This document shows, in pieces, positions 1-8,222 of a stretch of DNA of 44,910 nt (within the stretch, counting starts at the first letter, position 1; every line of letters starts with the position of its first letter). The notes beneath the pieces were generated by a model, which saw only the letters and a program-made list of their open reading frames with translations, did not search any database and was not told where the DNA came from. The translations under genes were made by a program, and so were the position numbers. The DNA is from Nitrospira sp. UW-LDO-01 (GTDB taxonomy: Bacteria; Nitrospirota; Nitrospiria; Nitrospirales; Nitrospiraceae): positions 1 through 44,910 of the forward strand of contig NIUT01000110.1 of the NCBI GenBank assembly GCA_002254365.1, read 5' to 3'.

Positions 1-1361
1 CCATCCTCCGGACACGTGTGCCATTCATTGATGGTGGTATCATACTGCGTCCCTGGATCGGCACAGGTCCAGGCGGCCCACGCAATCCGATCCCACAACT
101 CTCTGGCCTTGATGGTCTTGCAAACTTTGCCGTTGGTGCGTCGTTTCAGCTCCCAATCGGCATCGGCTTCGAGCGCGGCGAAAAACTCGTTTGGAATCCT
201 GACGCTGTTGTTCGAATTCTGGCCGGAGACTGTTTGATAGGCCTTCCCGTCCCAATTGGTATCGTATTCGTGAAAGACAAAATGTGTGAACCCCTGCTGC
301 GCATAGGAAAACATCCGTTGGATATAGGCCTCCGGCACCATCTCGCGGCGGGCTGACGCCAGCGCCTCGCGCAGGACCGAATTCGTCTTTCGATCGAGGT
401 CCAGCCGGAGCGCACCGTTCCCATCGACGGTATGACAGGCCTTCAAGACGGCATTGAGGCGCTGCGCACAGATCTTCGACCCCGTCACCATCGCCGCCAC
501 TTTTTGTTCTTCAATGACTTTCCAATCGATGAATTCTTCGATGTCAGGATGGTCCAAATCCAAACAGACCATTTTGGCGGCACGGCGCGTCGTTCCTCCG
601 GATTTGATCGCTCCGGCCGCTCGATCACCGATCTTCAGGAAGGACATGAGCCCGGAAGACCGCCCTCCACCGGACAGTCCTTCGCCATCGCCGCGCAGTC
701 TCGAAAAATTTGTTCCGGTTCCTGAGCCATACTTAAACAATCGCGCCTCTCGAACCCACAGATCCATGATGCCGTTTTCATTCACCAGATCATCCTCGAT
801 CGATTGAATGAAACAGGCATGCGGCTGTGGATGCTCGAACGCATTCGTCGCCTTCACCACTTCTTGCGTTTTCGGATCGACGTAATAGTGCCCCTGGGCC
901 GGTCCCGATAATCCATAGGCATAATGCAGGCCGGTATTGAACCACTGGGGGGAGTTCGGCGCAGCCATCTGGTACGCCAGCATGTAGCACATCTCATCAT
1001 GAAAGGACTCTGCGTCTTCCGGTGTCTTGAAATATCCATAGGCCCTGCCCCAATGGGTCCAGCACCCGGCCATGCGCTCAAAGACCTGTCGGGCATCCCG
1101 CTCGCCGCCCAGCACCGGCTTGCCGTCGGCATCGGCCATCGGCTCGCCGTTCTGATCGCACTGCGGAACGCCGGCCTTCCGGAAGTACTTTTGCGCCAAA
1201 ATGTCGACCGCCAGCTGAGACCAGGGTTCAGGAATATCGATATTCTCAAGTTTGAAGACCGTCGATCCGTCCGGGTTCCGAATCTCGGACGATCGTTTGA
1301 CGAACGCCAACCCCTCATATGGACTCACTCCACGACGGGTAAATTTCCGATCAATTCTCAC
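1..1361 (-). CDS. nrdJ: Vitamin B12-dependent (class II) ribonucleoside-diphosphate reductase, N-terminal part, cut by window edge
   Basis: This enzyme reduces ribonucleotides to deoxyribonucleotides using adenosylcobalamin. The frame stays open from 1361 to the left edge, giving about 453 residues; the rest lies outside. Visible class II motifs are NSPQWFNTG (about residues 136-144), QPHACFIQ with the first active-site cysteine near residue 183, GSGTGTNFSRLRG (about 212-224) and SGGTTRRAAKMVCLDLDHPD (about 254-273). The start is GTG at 1361, preceded after 6 nt by a strong AGGAGGG ribosome site (1368-1374). Two NrdR-box-like sites lie about 100 bp upstream, suggesting repression by NrdR. No cobalamin riboswitch was recognised in the roughly 280-bp leader. 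The C-terminal cysteine pair cannot be checked here. Confidence 0.95.
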   Translation of the reverse strand, partial: MRIDRKFTRRGVSPYEGLAFVKRSSEIRNPDGSTVFKLENIDIPEPWSQLAVDILAQKYFRKAGVPQCDQNGEPMADADGKPVLGGERDARQVFERMAGCWTHWGRAYGYFKTPEDAESFHDEMCYMLAYQMAAPNSPQWFNTGLHYAYGLSGPAQGHYYVDPKTQEVVKATNAFEHPQPHACFIQSIEDDLVNENGIMDLWVREARLFKYGSGTGTNFSRLRGDGEGLSGGGRSSGLMSFLKIGDRAAGAIKSGGTTRRAAKMVCLDLDHPDIEEFIDWKVIEEQKVAAMVTGSKICAQRLNAVLKACHTVDGNGALRLDLDRKTNSVLREALASARREMVPEAYIQRMFSYAQQGFTHFVFHEYDTNWDGKAYQTVSGQNSNNSVRIPNEFFAALEADADWELKRRTNGKVCKTIKARELWDRIAWAAWTCADPGTQYDTTINEWHTCPED

Positions 1362-1450
1362 AGGTAGCCCTCCTAGGAGAGGAAAAGGGTTATGACGATG
1401 CGTTGGTTAGGAGCCATCAGGTATGTGATCTCGTCTAATTTCAAGCGACG

Positions 1451-1498
1451 ACTCTACATATAGCTAGCATGTTTTTTTGTCAACACCAAGTATTGTGG
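1451..1498 (-). promoter_or_regulatory. Pair of NrdR-box-like operators upstream of nrdJ
   Basis: Two 16-bp sites resemble the NrdR consensus acaCwAtATaTwGtgt. The site at 1451-1466 reads ACTCTACATATAGCTA and the site at 1483-1498 reads ACACCAAGTATTGTGG. By hand they match about 11 and 12 of 16 positions. Their starts are 32 bp apart, about three helical turns, as is usual for paired NrdR boxes. NrdR is the ATP/dATP-sensing repressor of ribonucleotide reductase genes. The next gene inward is nrdJ, so the context agrees. Confidence 0.65.
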
Positions 1499-1640
1499 AT
1501 GTTTGGGAAATGAGGGGACAGGCTGTGAATAGCCGAGACGCGAGTTGCAGAGCCTATTTTGATGACGTAGGAACGAGGTTATCCACAGAAAACTTGCTCA
1601 AAACAGCCACACAGCAGATGACCCCAGCCATTTTTTATCA

Positions 1641-2012
1641 CTAAAAGGCCATTCGGCCGATTTTTAACGTAGCCTCTTCAACACCCCGAAGAGGGATGAA
1701 TCGACCACCGATCCCAAGCACCACAACGTTCGTACCTGCCACCTGTGTGTCATACTGACTGACGAGTCCCCAATTGTGTCGCGCCGTATTCGGCCGAACG
1801 ATTGACTCGAGAAGCTTTCGACTCTGTGACTGGAATACCTGCCGAATAAACTGTTGCTCCCGAGACGATGTGCCCTGATCCATTCGGTCTATCGCTTTCC
1901 CCAATTCCTGTTCCACAAAACGCAAATAGTCCTCCATGGTCGGGTTCGACCATACCAGACCGACGGCTCCGGCGAGGGTAACGACGAGCACGCCTAAGCG
2001 AAAGAGACTCAT
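1641..2012 (-). CDS. Small exported or membrane-anchored protein, DUF4359-like
   Basis: This is a 123-residue protein. Its first 22 residues form a hydrophobic signal or anchor (LFRLGVLVVTLAGAVGLVWS). The next segment, NPTMEDYLRFVEQELG, resembles the start of the DUF4359 family, and a basic amphipathic middle follows. The C-terminal half contains a hydrophobic strand-rich stretch (GTNVVVLGIGGRFIPLRG). No catalytic motif is visible and the function is unknown. It lies downstream of and divergent from nrdJ, and stands alone. The family link was made by eye and is tentative; the reading frame itself looks genuine. Confidence 0.7.
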   Translation of the reverse strand: MSLFRLGVLVVTLAGAVGLVWSNPTMEDYLRFVEQELGKAIDRMDQGTSSREQQFIRQVFQSQSRKLLESIVRPNTARHNWGLVSQYDTQVAGTNVVVLGIGGRFIPLRGVEEATLKIGRMAF

Positions 2013-2110
2013 GACGTTCTGAGAAACCAGCTCTGTTTGACAAACAATTATCGGGCCGATTAGGTTAGCCCAGATTCAGCATACATCGTCTTATCCAGTC
2101 TGGAGGAGCT

Positions 2111-2404
2111 ATGTTCGTCTGGAGCAAAAAGCTTATCGGAGGCCTGCTAGGCGCATTCGTACTGCTGTTGGGAATCTTCCTTTTTCAAGGTCCGTCAGAA
2201 GCCACGAGCGCCCTCAAGACTCACACCACGCAATGGATCATCTTAAACTATGCCTGCCTGCTCATCTGGCTCTTTGTCTGGATGTTTGACCAAGCGCGCG
2301 TCCGCGGCAAAAACGTCTGGCTCTGGTTGGTGCCGTTCATCCTCGCTCCGCTTCCCACGCTCATGATCTTCGTGCTCTTTCTACAACGGCGGCTGTCGTC
2401 TTAG
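2111..2404 (+). CDS. Small three-helix membrane protein of unknown function
   Basis: This 97-residue protein has three likely membrane helices: about residues 8-26 (LIGGLLGAFVLLLGIFLF), 41-59 (TQWIILNYACLLIWLFVWM) and 71-91 (WLWLVPFILAPLPTLMIFVL). A good ribosome site (GGAGGA) sits just before the ATG at 2111. The protein ends with a basic cytoplasmic tail. I do not recognise a family. The gene stands alone between two leftward genes. Confidence 0.7.
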   Translation: MFVWSKKLIGGLLGAFVLLLGIFLFQGPSEATSALKTHTTQWIILNYACLLIWLFVWMFDQARVRGKNVWLWLVPFILAPLPTLMIFVLFLQRRLSS

Positions 2405-2443
2405 ACATTGATCAATTAGGCATCCAGCCCGTCCCGAATTTCT

Positions 2444-2833
2444 TCACGCACAGTCTTGATATTCACTTTTCGACACTACGGTTAGGTTAAAGAAGGGAAT
2501 AGCAAGTGCGCTTGTCTTCTCGGCTGAATCCCATTGAAACTCCAAAACATACTTTTTGCTCTCACTCGCTGCTCTATCGACAAAGGCTCTCCAGCTTTCG
2601 CTGCTCTGCTGTGGGTTCACTTCCCAGCTGTAAATGTACGGCGAAGGAATGGTAGGCCCAGGGGAAGTTGGAAGCCAAACTTCTCCTCCAAGGACAGCGT
2701 AGTCAAAACCACAAAGAAAGGTAATAACAGCGAGAGCCTCCTCTCGAGGCCATGCAGCTTCTCCTCCAGACGAGTAGTGGGCCTTTGCTTTAATGTCATC
2801 TGGTAAATGCTCAATGTAAGATTTTCTTTCCAC
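2444..2833 (-). CDS. Hypothetical soluble protein, 129 aa
   Basis: The protein has no signal peptide. Its conserved-looking core runs AAWPREEALAVITFLC, then AVLGGEVWLP, then SPYIYSWE, followed by an amphipathic helix and a segment with FNLTVVSK. This arrangement resembles small immunity-like proteins such as the Imm40 group, but the match is only an impression. The start is GTG at 2833. An in-frame TAG lies two codons upstream, so no longer start is possible. No clear ribosome site is visible and no toxin gene is adjacent. The base composition is lower in GC than its neighbours, which may mean recent acquisition. Confidence 0.6.
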   Translation of the reverse strand: MERKSYIEHLPDDIKAKAHYSSGGEAAWPREEALAVITFLCGFDYAVLGGEVWLPTSPGPTIPSPYIYSWEVNPQQSSESWRAFVDRAASESKKYVLEFQWDSAEKTSALAIPFFNLTVVSKSEYQDCA

Positions 2834-2882
2834 GCTCTAGAGCCCGCTAACAAACCAGCTAATCCACTCGCAATTGCGGTGG

Positions 2883-4169
2883 TCACTTAGAAATTGGTGA
2901 AGCTGCCGACTCCATAACAGTAGGCTGTACGGTAGTATTCTGTTCCGGCTCAATGGAACGACGGATTCGCCAGACGGCCCAGAGACCAGGTAAGGCTGCT
3001 ACGGCTGTCAGCGCATAGAATTGCGCCCATCCCATCACTTCAACGAGATCCGCAGAAGGACGCCCGACAAATACCCGGCCCAGCGCTTCGAGCGAGGACA
3101 GCAGCGCGAACTGTGTCGCCGTGTATCGGGCATCACAGAGTGACATGACCAATGCGACAAACGCCGCTGTGCCCATCCCGCCCGTCACATTCTCGATCAC
3201 GACCGCCGCCGTCAGCGCACCGGCATGTTTCCCCATCAAAGCCAACACGACAAAGCCCAAGTTCGACACAGCCTGCAAGACACCGAAGATCAACAACGAC
3301 CGGACCAGTCCGGACTTTGTCATCAAGAGTCCGCCGATAAAGGCACCGACCAAGGTTGCAACAATCCCAAGCCCCTTTGCGGCGCCGACCTCAGTCGCAG
3401 AAAACCCCAATCCTCCGATTAGAAAGGCCGTCTGCAGTGCGGACGCAAAGGCATCTCCCAGTTTGTAGAAGACGATCACCGCCAAGAATCCCAGCGCTGT
3501 TGGTCGAGAAAAAAACTCCACCAGCGGGGCACCGACAGCCTCCTTCAGACTCTTAGGAGCAGTGGCCACGGCCATCGGATCAGGACTGACCAAGACAACA
3601 ATCACCCCGACGACCATGAGGGTGGCCATCGCCAGGTAGGTCATCTGCCACCCGACATGATCAGCGAGCGCCAGAGCGCCGGCACCTGACGCCAAGAGGG
3701 CGATTCGATAGCCATTTACCCACACAGCCGCGCCCAATCCACGCTCATGGGACTGAAGTGTGTCCGTACGATAGGCATCGAAGACGATGTCCAGCGACGC
3801 GGCCAGGAATGCGACGAGTACGGCATAGGCCGCGAGCCATCCCGGGTGAAGCTTAGGGTTGGTCAAGGCCATAAGCCCGAGAGCAATGGCCACACAGAGC
3901 TGTGTGAGGACCATCCAGCCGCGGCGCCGCCCCAGCCATGGCGGCACCACGCGATCCATCACCGGCGCCCAGAGAAACTTCAGCGTATAGGGCAGTCCGA
4001 CCAGCGTGAAAATGCCGATCGTCTTGAGGTCGACTCCCTCTACCGTGAGCCAAGCCTGCAAGGTCCCGGACGTGAGTGCGAGCGGAAGCCCGGATAGAAA
4101 CCCCAGAGGGAGCATCACGATGAGGCGTCGATTCAATAGTGCGCCGAAATTGGATGAGCCCTGTGTCAC
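2883..4169 (-). CDS. AmpG-like MFS permease
   Basis: This is a polytopic inner-membrane transporter of the AmpG/MFS type, about 428 residues from GTG 4169. The N-terminal half carries the AmpG hallmarks GFLSGLPLALTSGTLQAWL and GIFTLVGLPYTLKFLWAP, followed by DRVVPPWLGRRRGW in the first cytoplasmic loop. About twelve hydrophobic helices follow. AmpG proteins import anhydromuropeptides for cell-wall recycling, but distant AmpG-like carriers may move other substrates. The frame also stays open to a GTG at 4262, which would add 31 residues that look non-conserved and hydrophilic; I prefer 4169. No ampC, ampD or nagZ gene lies nearby, so the substrate is uncertain. Confidence 0.85.
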   Translation of the reverse strand: MTQGSSNFGALLNRRLIVMLPLGFLSGLPLALTSGTLQAWLTVEGVDLKTIGIFTLVGLPYTLKFLWAPVMDRVVPPWLGRRRGWMVLTQLCVAIALGLMALTNPKLHPGWLAAYAVLVAFLAASLDIVFDAYRTDTLQSHERGLGAAVWVNGYRIALLASGAGALALADHVGWQMTYLAMATLMVVGVIVVLVSPDPMAVATAPKSLKEAVGAPLVEFFSRPTALGFLAVIVFYKLGDAFASALQTAFLIGGLGFSATEVGAAKGLGIVATLVGAFIGGLLMTKSGLVRSLLIFGVLQAVSNLGFVVLALMGKHAGALTAAVVIENVTGGMGTAAFVALVMSLCDARYTATQFALLSSLEALGRVFVGRPSADLVEVMGWAQFYALTAVAALPGLWAVWRIRRSIEPEQNTTVQPTVMESAASPISK

Positions 4170-4291
4170 GGGAACGTACCTATATGAGCATGGAATGAAT
4201 TGGACTGATCTCTGTGCAGGAAATACACCCTCAGTGGAATGCAGAATACCATCGCCGCTCACTGTGCCTCAGTAGAATCACAAAACACGCG

Positions 4292-4317
4292 CCCTTCGAC
4301 AAACTCAGGGTGAACGG
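4292..4317. repeat. REP-like intergenic repeat unit
   Basis: The sequence CCCTTCGACAAACTCAGGG followed by TGAACGG is typical of a dispersed palindromic element seen between genes in many bacteria (the TTCGACAAGCTCAGGG type). It lies between two leftward genes with no start or stop of its own. A diverged inverted pair of a similar motif occurs at 26009-26063. Confidence 0.55.
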
Positions 4318-4366
4318 ACTCTGATAAGAACTTTTGAAACGCAGCACTATCCGGTTGGCATTGAAA

Positions 4367-4771
4367 TCAACAGGGCTGTCCGTTGAACAGACAGGGTTTA
4401 TACCGTGAGAGATCAAACTCGGTATTTTCTTGGTAGACCCGTTCATTGCCGTTGACGCCGTCCTGTTCGGGGTCGCTCCACATGGTGTGATTCCACCAAT
4501 AGAACAGCGGCTGGACTTCTGTCTGGTAGACAGGATTGCCGTAGCTGCTGCGCGAATACTCCTGAACCAGTCGACCCGTTACATAATCGATCTGACCGTT
4601 GCCTTTTAGGGAATAGAGAAGAATGAACAGGCGGGCCTCATGATCATAAAGCTCATCGATGCGAGAGTTCAGATCAGGTTCAGCCGGGAGGGTATCCTTC
4701 CCCCATCCTGCCGCAGGAGGGCCCGCGAAAAGCCAGAACGAAACAGACAGAATGGCAAACAGTCGCACCAT
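4367..4771 (-). CDS. Exported protein of unknown function
   Basis: This 134-residue protein has an N-terminal signal peptide (MVRLFAILSVSFWLFAGPPA), so it is probably periplasmic. The mature part is acidic and rich in aromatic residues (PLFYWWNHTMW), with DLNSRIDELYDHEARLFILL predicted to be helical. It has two cysteines near the C-terminus. No family is recognised. It lies divergent from mtaB, with about 125 bp between the two starts. Confidence 0.6.
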   Translation of the reverse strand: MVRLFAILSVSFWLFAGPPAAGWGKDTLPAEPDLNSRIDELYDHEARLFILLYSLKGNGQIDYVTGRLVQEYSRSSYGNPVYQTEVQPLFYWWNHTMWSDPEQDGVNGNERVYQENTEFDLSRYKPCLFNGQPC

Positions 4772-4857
4772 TCATCACACCAAGACTGGACGAGCTTGTT
4801 TCCTCTGTTCAGCCACCAGAAGGCACTGGAAGGAGCTGAATCGGTGGCGAGACAACC

Positions 4858-4887
4858 TTGCCGGATTACGCATGCCCCCCCTATAAT
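4858..4887 (+). promoter_or_regulatory. Predicted sigma-70 promoter of mtaB-miaB
   Basis: A -35-like TTGCCG (4858-4863), an 18-bp spacer and a perfect TATAAT -10 (4882-4887) precede mtaB. Transcription would start near 4893-4895, only two to four bases before the ATG at 4897, so the message would be almost leaderless. No ribosome site is seen before that ATG, which agrees. Confidence 0.6.
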
Positions 4888-4896
4888 GCCGGTCCT

Positions 4897-6234
4897 ATGA
4901 CAACAACCCGCGCCTCTCTACATACGCTCGGCTGCCGGCTGAATCAAGCCGAAACCTCGATCCTTGGAGAAGGACTCAGGCGAAAGGGGTTTGAGCTCGT
5001 CGAGTTCGGCCAACCGACGGATGTACTGATCCTCAATACCTGTTCTGTGACGGAGGACGCCGAACGTACCTCGCGCTACCTGATCCGCAAAACACTGAAA
5101 CACTCTCCCCATGCCTTCATCGCCGTAACCGGCTGTTATGCCCAGACGGGCATGGAGAGCCTCACGCAACAATCCGGGATCGATCTCATTGTCGGCCAGC
5201 AGTTTAAGATGGACCTGCCGGCGTACCTTCCTCCCCCCCATGAGCTTCAAAAACGGCCAACCGCAGAGGTTCACCACACGAAGACGATCTCGCGCGCAGA
5301 CTTTGAGCTGCCCTATTTCGCCGAGACTGACTCGACTCGTGCCTTACTCAAGATACAAGATGGCTGCAGTGCCATGTGTAGCTTCTGTATCATTCCATTC
5401 GCACGGGGGCATGAACGCAGCAGGAAGCTTGACGATATGCTGAGCGAAGTACGGAGTTTAACGGCCGGGGGCTATAAGGAGATTGTGCTGACGGGGGTAA
5501 ATATCGGCCAATACAAGCAGCAGGGCGTTGACTTTTGTACGATGCTTCGCCGCCTCGACCAAATTACGGACCTTGAACGAATCCGCATTTCGTCGATCGA
5601 ACCCACGACCGTCACCGACGAATCGCTCGACCTCCTCGCCTCGTCCAAAAAATTCTGCCCCTATCTGCACATCCCTCTGCAAAGCGGAGACGACGAGATC
5701 TTGCAGGCCATGAACCGTCGCCACACTATCAAGGAATACAGGGCATTAATTGATAGGGCATTCGCCAAGATTCCCGACCTCGGCCTTGGAACAGATCTGA
5801 TGGTAGGATTTCCTGGAGAGACTGAGATGGCGTTCCAAAATACCTTGGCGATCGCAGCGGATCTTCCGTTTTCCTATCTGCATGTCTTCCCCTACTCCGC
5901 GAGACCTGGCACGGCAGCCACTCGTCTGAAACAGCGGGTCCCGTCAGCCTTGGTGAAGAAACGCACCGAGCTGCTGTTGGAACTGGATCGTACCAAGCGG
6001 CTTGCCTTTCACAACAAACAGATTGGAAAAACGGTTTCGGTCCTATTTGAAGCCGGAACCCGCGGCGCCCATCAGTTCGGCACCACCCCCAACTTTACAC
6101 GAGTAGCAGTGACAGACGCTGGTGATCTTCAGAATCAGATCATGCCCGTGACCATTACTGCTGCAACGGACCGTCACGGATTCGGCCACATCGCTTCGGC
6201 CCAAGCGATGCCCTCTACTATGGCACTGCTATGA
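4897..6234 (+). CDS. mtaB: tRNA threonylcarbamoyladenosine(37) methylthiotransferase MtaB
   Basis: This radical-SAM enzyme adds a methylthio group to t6A37 of tRNAs reading ANN codons. From ATG 4897 it has 445 residues, normal for the family. The N-terminal UPF0004 domain shows three cluster cysteines: C13 in HTLGCRLNQAE, C49 in LNTCSV and C80 in TGCYAQ. The radical-SAM CxxxCxxC is C157, C161 and C164 in DGCSAMCSFCIIPFARG. A C-terminal TRAM-like region follows. LGCRLNQAE and the spacing place it in the MtaB branch rather than MiaB or RimO. A TTG further upstream is a poorer start. The stop overlaps the miaB start (ATGA). Confidence 0.92.
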   Translation: MTTTRASLHTLGCRLNQAETSILGEGLRRKGFELVEFGQPTDVLILNTCSVTEDAERTSRYLIRKTLKHSPHAFIAVTGCYAQTGMESLTQQSGIDLIVGQQFKMDLPAYLPPPHELQKRPTAEVHHTKTISRADFELPYFAETDSTRALLKIQDGCSAMCSFCIIPFARGHERSRKLDDMLSEVRSLTAGGYKEIVLTGVNIGQYKQQGVDFCTMLRRLDQITDLERIRISSIEPTTVTDESLDLLASSKKFCPYLHIPLQSGDDEILQAMNRRHTIKEYRALIDRAFAKIPDLGLGTDLMVGFPGETEMAFQNTLAIAADLPFSYLHVFPYSARPGTAATRLKQRVPSALVKKRTELLLELDRTKRLAFHNKQIGKTVSVLFEAGTRGAHQFGTTPNFTRVAVTDAGDLQNQIMPVTITAATDRHGFGHIASAQAMPSTMALL

Positions 6235-7562
6235 GCATGAAAACTCTTCCTCGTGTTCATATCGAGACGTTCGGTTGTCAGATGAACGAGTCCGACAGCG
6301 AGCTCGTTCGTGCGATGCTGAAGCAGGAAGGGTTCGTCTTCACTGAGGACCGTGAACGGGCGGATGTAGTCTTAGTCAACACCTGCGCGATCAGGGAGAA
6401 TGCGCACAAAAAGATCTACCTCCATCTTTCCGAACTCAGGGCGGTAAAAAAGCAACGCCCGCTGGTCGTCGGCGTGCTTGGGTGCATGGCTCAGAATCTC
6501 AAAAGCGAGCTGGCCCAAAAGGAACCGCTCATTGACGTCTTGGCCGGGCCGGATTCGTACCGACAACTCCCCACGTTGTTGATGACTGCGCTTGACGCCC
6601 AAGAACAGGGACTCGCTCGGAAGGGGTTTGCGCTCGACCTTTCCGAATATGAGACATATGAAGGAATCCTCCCGGACCGCGACGACGGGGTCAATGCCTG
6701 GATCACCGTCATGCGAGGCTGCGATAATTTTTGCTCCTTCTGTGTCGTTCCCTATACTCGGGGACGTGAACGATCGCGTGATCCAGAATCCATTCTACTC
6801 GAAGCTCGTGATGCCGCAACCCGTGGGTTCAAACAGATCACCTTGCTCGGCCAAAATGTAAATTCCTACCGCCATGAGGAATGGGACTTTGCCAAGCTCA
6901 TCGGCGCCGTCGCAGACCAGCCTGGCATTGAGCGAGTCCGGTTTACTTCGCCACACCCCAAAGACTTTCCTCAGACCTTGATCGAAGCCATCGCCACACA
7001 TCCTAAAATCTGCAAGCATGTTCACCTCCCGCTTCAGTCAGGGAGCGATCGGATCCTCGACATGATGGGGCGCACCTATACCGGTGCTGAATATCTATCC
7101 TTGGCAGAACACATCCGAGCCATCATCCCCGATGTCGTCCTGACCACGGATATCATCTGCGGGTTCTGTTCTGAAACTGATGAAGACTTCCAGGCCACCG
7201 TTCGCCTGGTGGAACAAGCCCAACTCGACTCTGCCTATATCTTCAAGTACTCGGAGCGGAAGAATACGATCGCAGCACGAAAGTATATCGACGATGTGCC
7301 GGATCAGCTGAAGGGGCAGCGGGTAGCCAAGTTAATGGAGATTCAACGGGCCATTACTGCGGAGCGCAACCGTCGCTACATCGGGAAAACCGTAAAGATC
7401 TTGATCGAAGGCGACGCAACCAAGTCCTCAACACAGGGCATGGGGAAAACCGACGGAAACATCACGGTCGTTTGGGACAAACACACCGGCCACTCCAAGC
7501 CAGGAACACTGCTGACTAAACACATCTTTGACGCCTCTGCTGCAACGTTGTACGGAGATTAA
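6231..7562 (+). CDS. miaB: tRNA-2-methylthio-N6-dimethylallyladenosine synthase MiaB
   Basis: MiaB converts i6A37 to ms2i6A37 in tRNAs reading UNN codons. The 443-residue protein has the classic layout: the UPF0004 domain with C16 (ETFGCQMNESDSE), C52 (NTCAIRENA) and C85 (LGCMAQ), the radical-SAM triad C164, C168 and C171 (RGCDNFCSFCVVPYTRGRE), PLQSGSDRIL in the barrel, and a TRAM domain near the end. It overlaps mtaB by 4 bp, so the two are translationally coupled. Together they cover the methylthio modifications at position 37. A second in-frame ATG two codons later is possible. Confidence 0.95.
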   Translation: MSMKTLPRVHIETFGCQMNESDSELVRAMLKQEGFVFTEDRERADVVLVNTCAIRENAHKKIYLHLSELRAVKKQRPLVVGVLGCMAQNLKSELAQKEPLIDVLAGPDSYRQLPTLLMTALDAQEQGLARKGFALDLSEYETYEGILPDRDDGVNAWITVMRGCDNFCSFCVVPYTRGRERSRDPESILLEARDAATRGFKQITLLGQNVNSYRHEEWDFAKLIGAVADQPGIERVRFTSPHPKDFPQTLIEAIATHPKICKHVHLPLQSGSDRILDMMGRTYTGAEYLSLAEHIRAIIPDVVLTTDIICGFCSETDEDFQATVRLVEQAQLDSAYIFKYSERKNTIAARKYIDDVPDQLKGQRVAKLMEIQRAITAERNRRYIGKTVKILIEGDATKSSTQGMGKTDGNITVVWDKHTGHSKPGTLLTKHIFDASAATLYGD

Positions 7563-7996
7563 CGTCTGGTACGGTACAGGGCAGCGACAACCAAGTTGCC
7601 GAATTATCCGCACGTCCGATTATGTACACCGACCGATCACAATGAACATTTTCTGACAGCATTCCCGATGGTTTTCTGACAAGTTTTTTCCCCGTTGCTC
7701 CGGTCCTTCTCGCATTCGCCATCCTTGGAATCGTTTCCCCACGCAGGGCTTTCCCTCCCTCTCCTTCCTACTTAACGAGTGATCCCGTTCTAACTCCATG
7801 ACTTTCCGTGTGGATTCATGGCAATCCCTCAGGGAGGTTCTTTAAGCGTTCTGTTCGACTGCACCTCTCCATAAGAGACAGATCTCACCTGACCACCAAC
7901 CGCCCAACACGTCTACATCAAACACCAAGAAGGCATGGACCTTGCTGAATCTTCCACGTCCGCCCCAATAAATGATCAGAGGGAGTTCCGCACGTC
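7563..7996. other. Gene-free stretch after miaB
   Basis: No convincing gene is seen in these 434 bp. A direct repeat TTTTCTGACA occurs twice about 23 bp apart (around 7650-7685), and an A/T-rich run follows it. No clear hairpin terminator was found. Confidence 0.4.
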
Positions 7997-8134
7997 ATGA
8001 AACCCACAGACGCTGAATCAAAACCCAATCCCAACCAATCCAATTCCCGCATCACGCTCGAGGCAATCATTTCTGTCGGTGTAGTCGGTTGGTTGGCCAT
8101 AGGTATAGTGCTTATGGGTCTCGGCATTTGGTAG
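7997..8134 (+). CDS. Small single-helix membrane protein, 45 aa
   Basis: A short frame starts at ATG 7997 and stops at TAG 8132-8134. The polar N-terminus (MKPTDAESKPNPNQSN) is followed by one long hydrophobic helix (about residues 22-45, including SVGVVGWLAIGIVLMGLGIW) that runs to the C-terminus. This fits a single-pass or tail-anchored peptide. A GGGAG lies about 12 nt upstream. It sits before the lipoprotein gene and may share its transcript. The function is unknown. Its helix composition is too regular to be a chance frame, but this rests on sequence appearance only. Confidence 0.5.
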   Translation: MKPTDAESKPNPNQSNSRITLEAIISVGVVGWLAIGIVLMGLGIW

Positions 8135-8222
8135 CAGGACATTCAGAAAAACGAAAACTCCTGGGCCTCATCCCAGAGTCATGATACTTCTTGCGAGTAG
8201 TACAACTAGAAGGAGACCTCTT

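Noticed and set aside
1362-1640. Cobalamin riboswitch before nrdJ
   Set aside because: No B12-box-like sequence was recognised in the leader; only NrdR-like sites were found.
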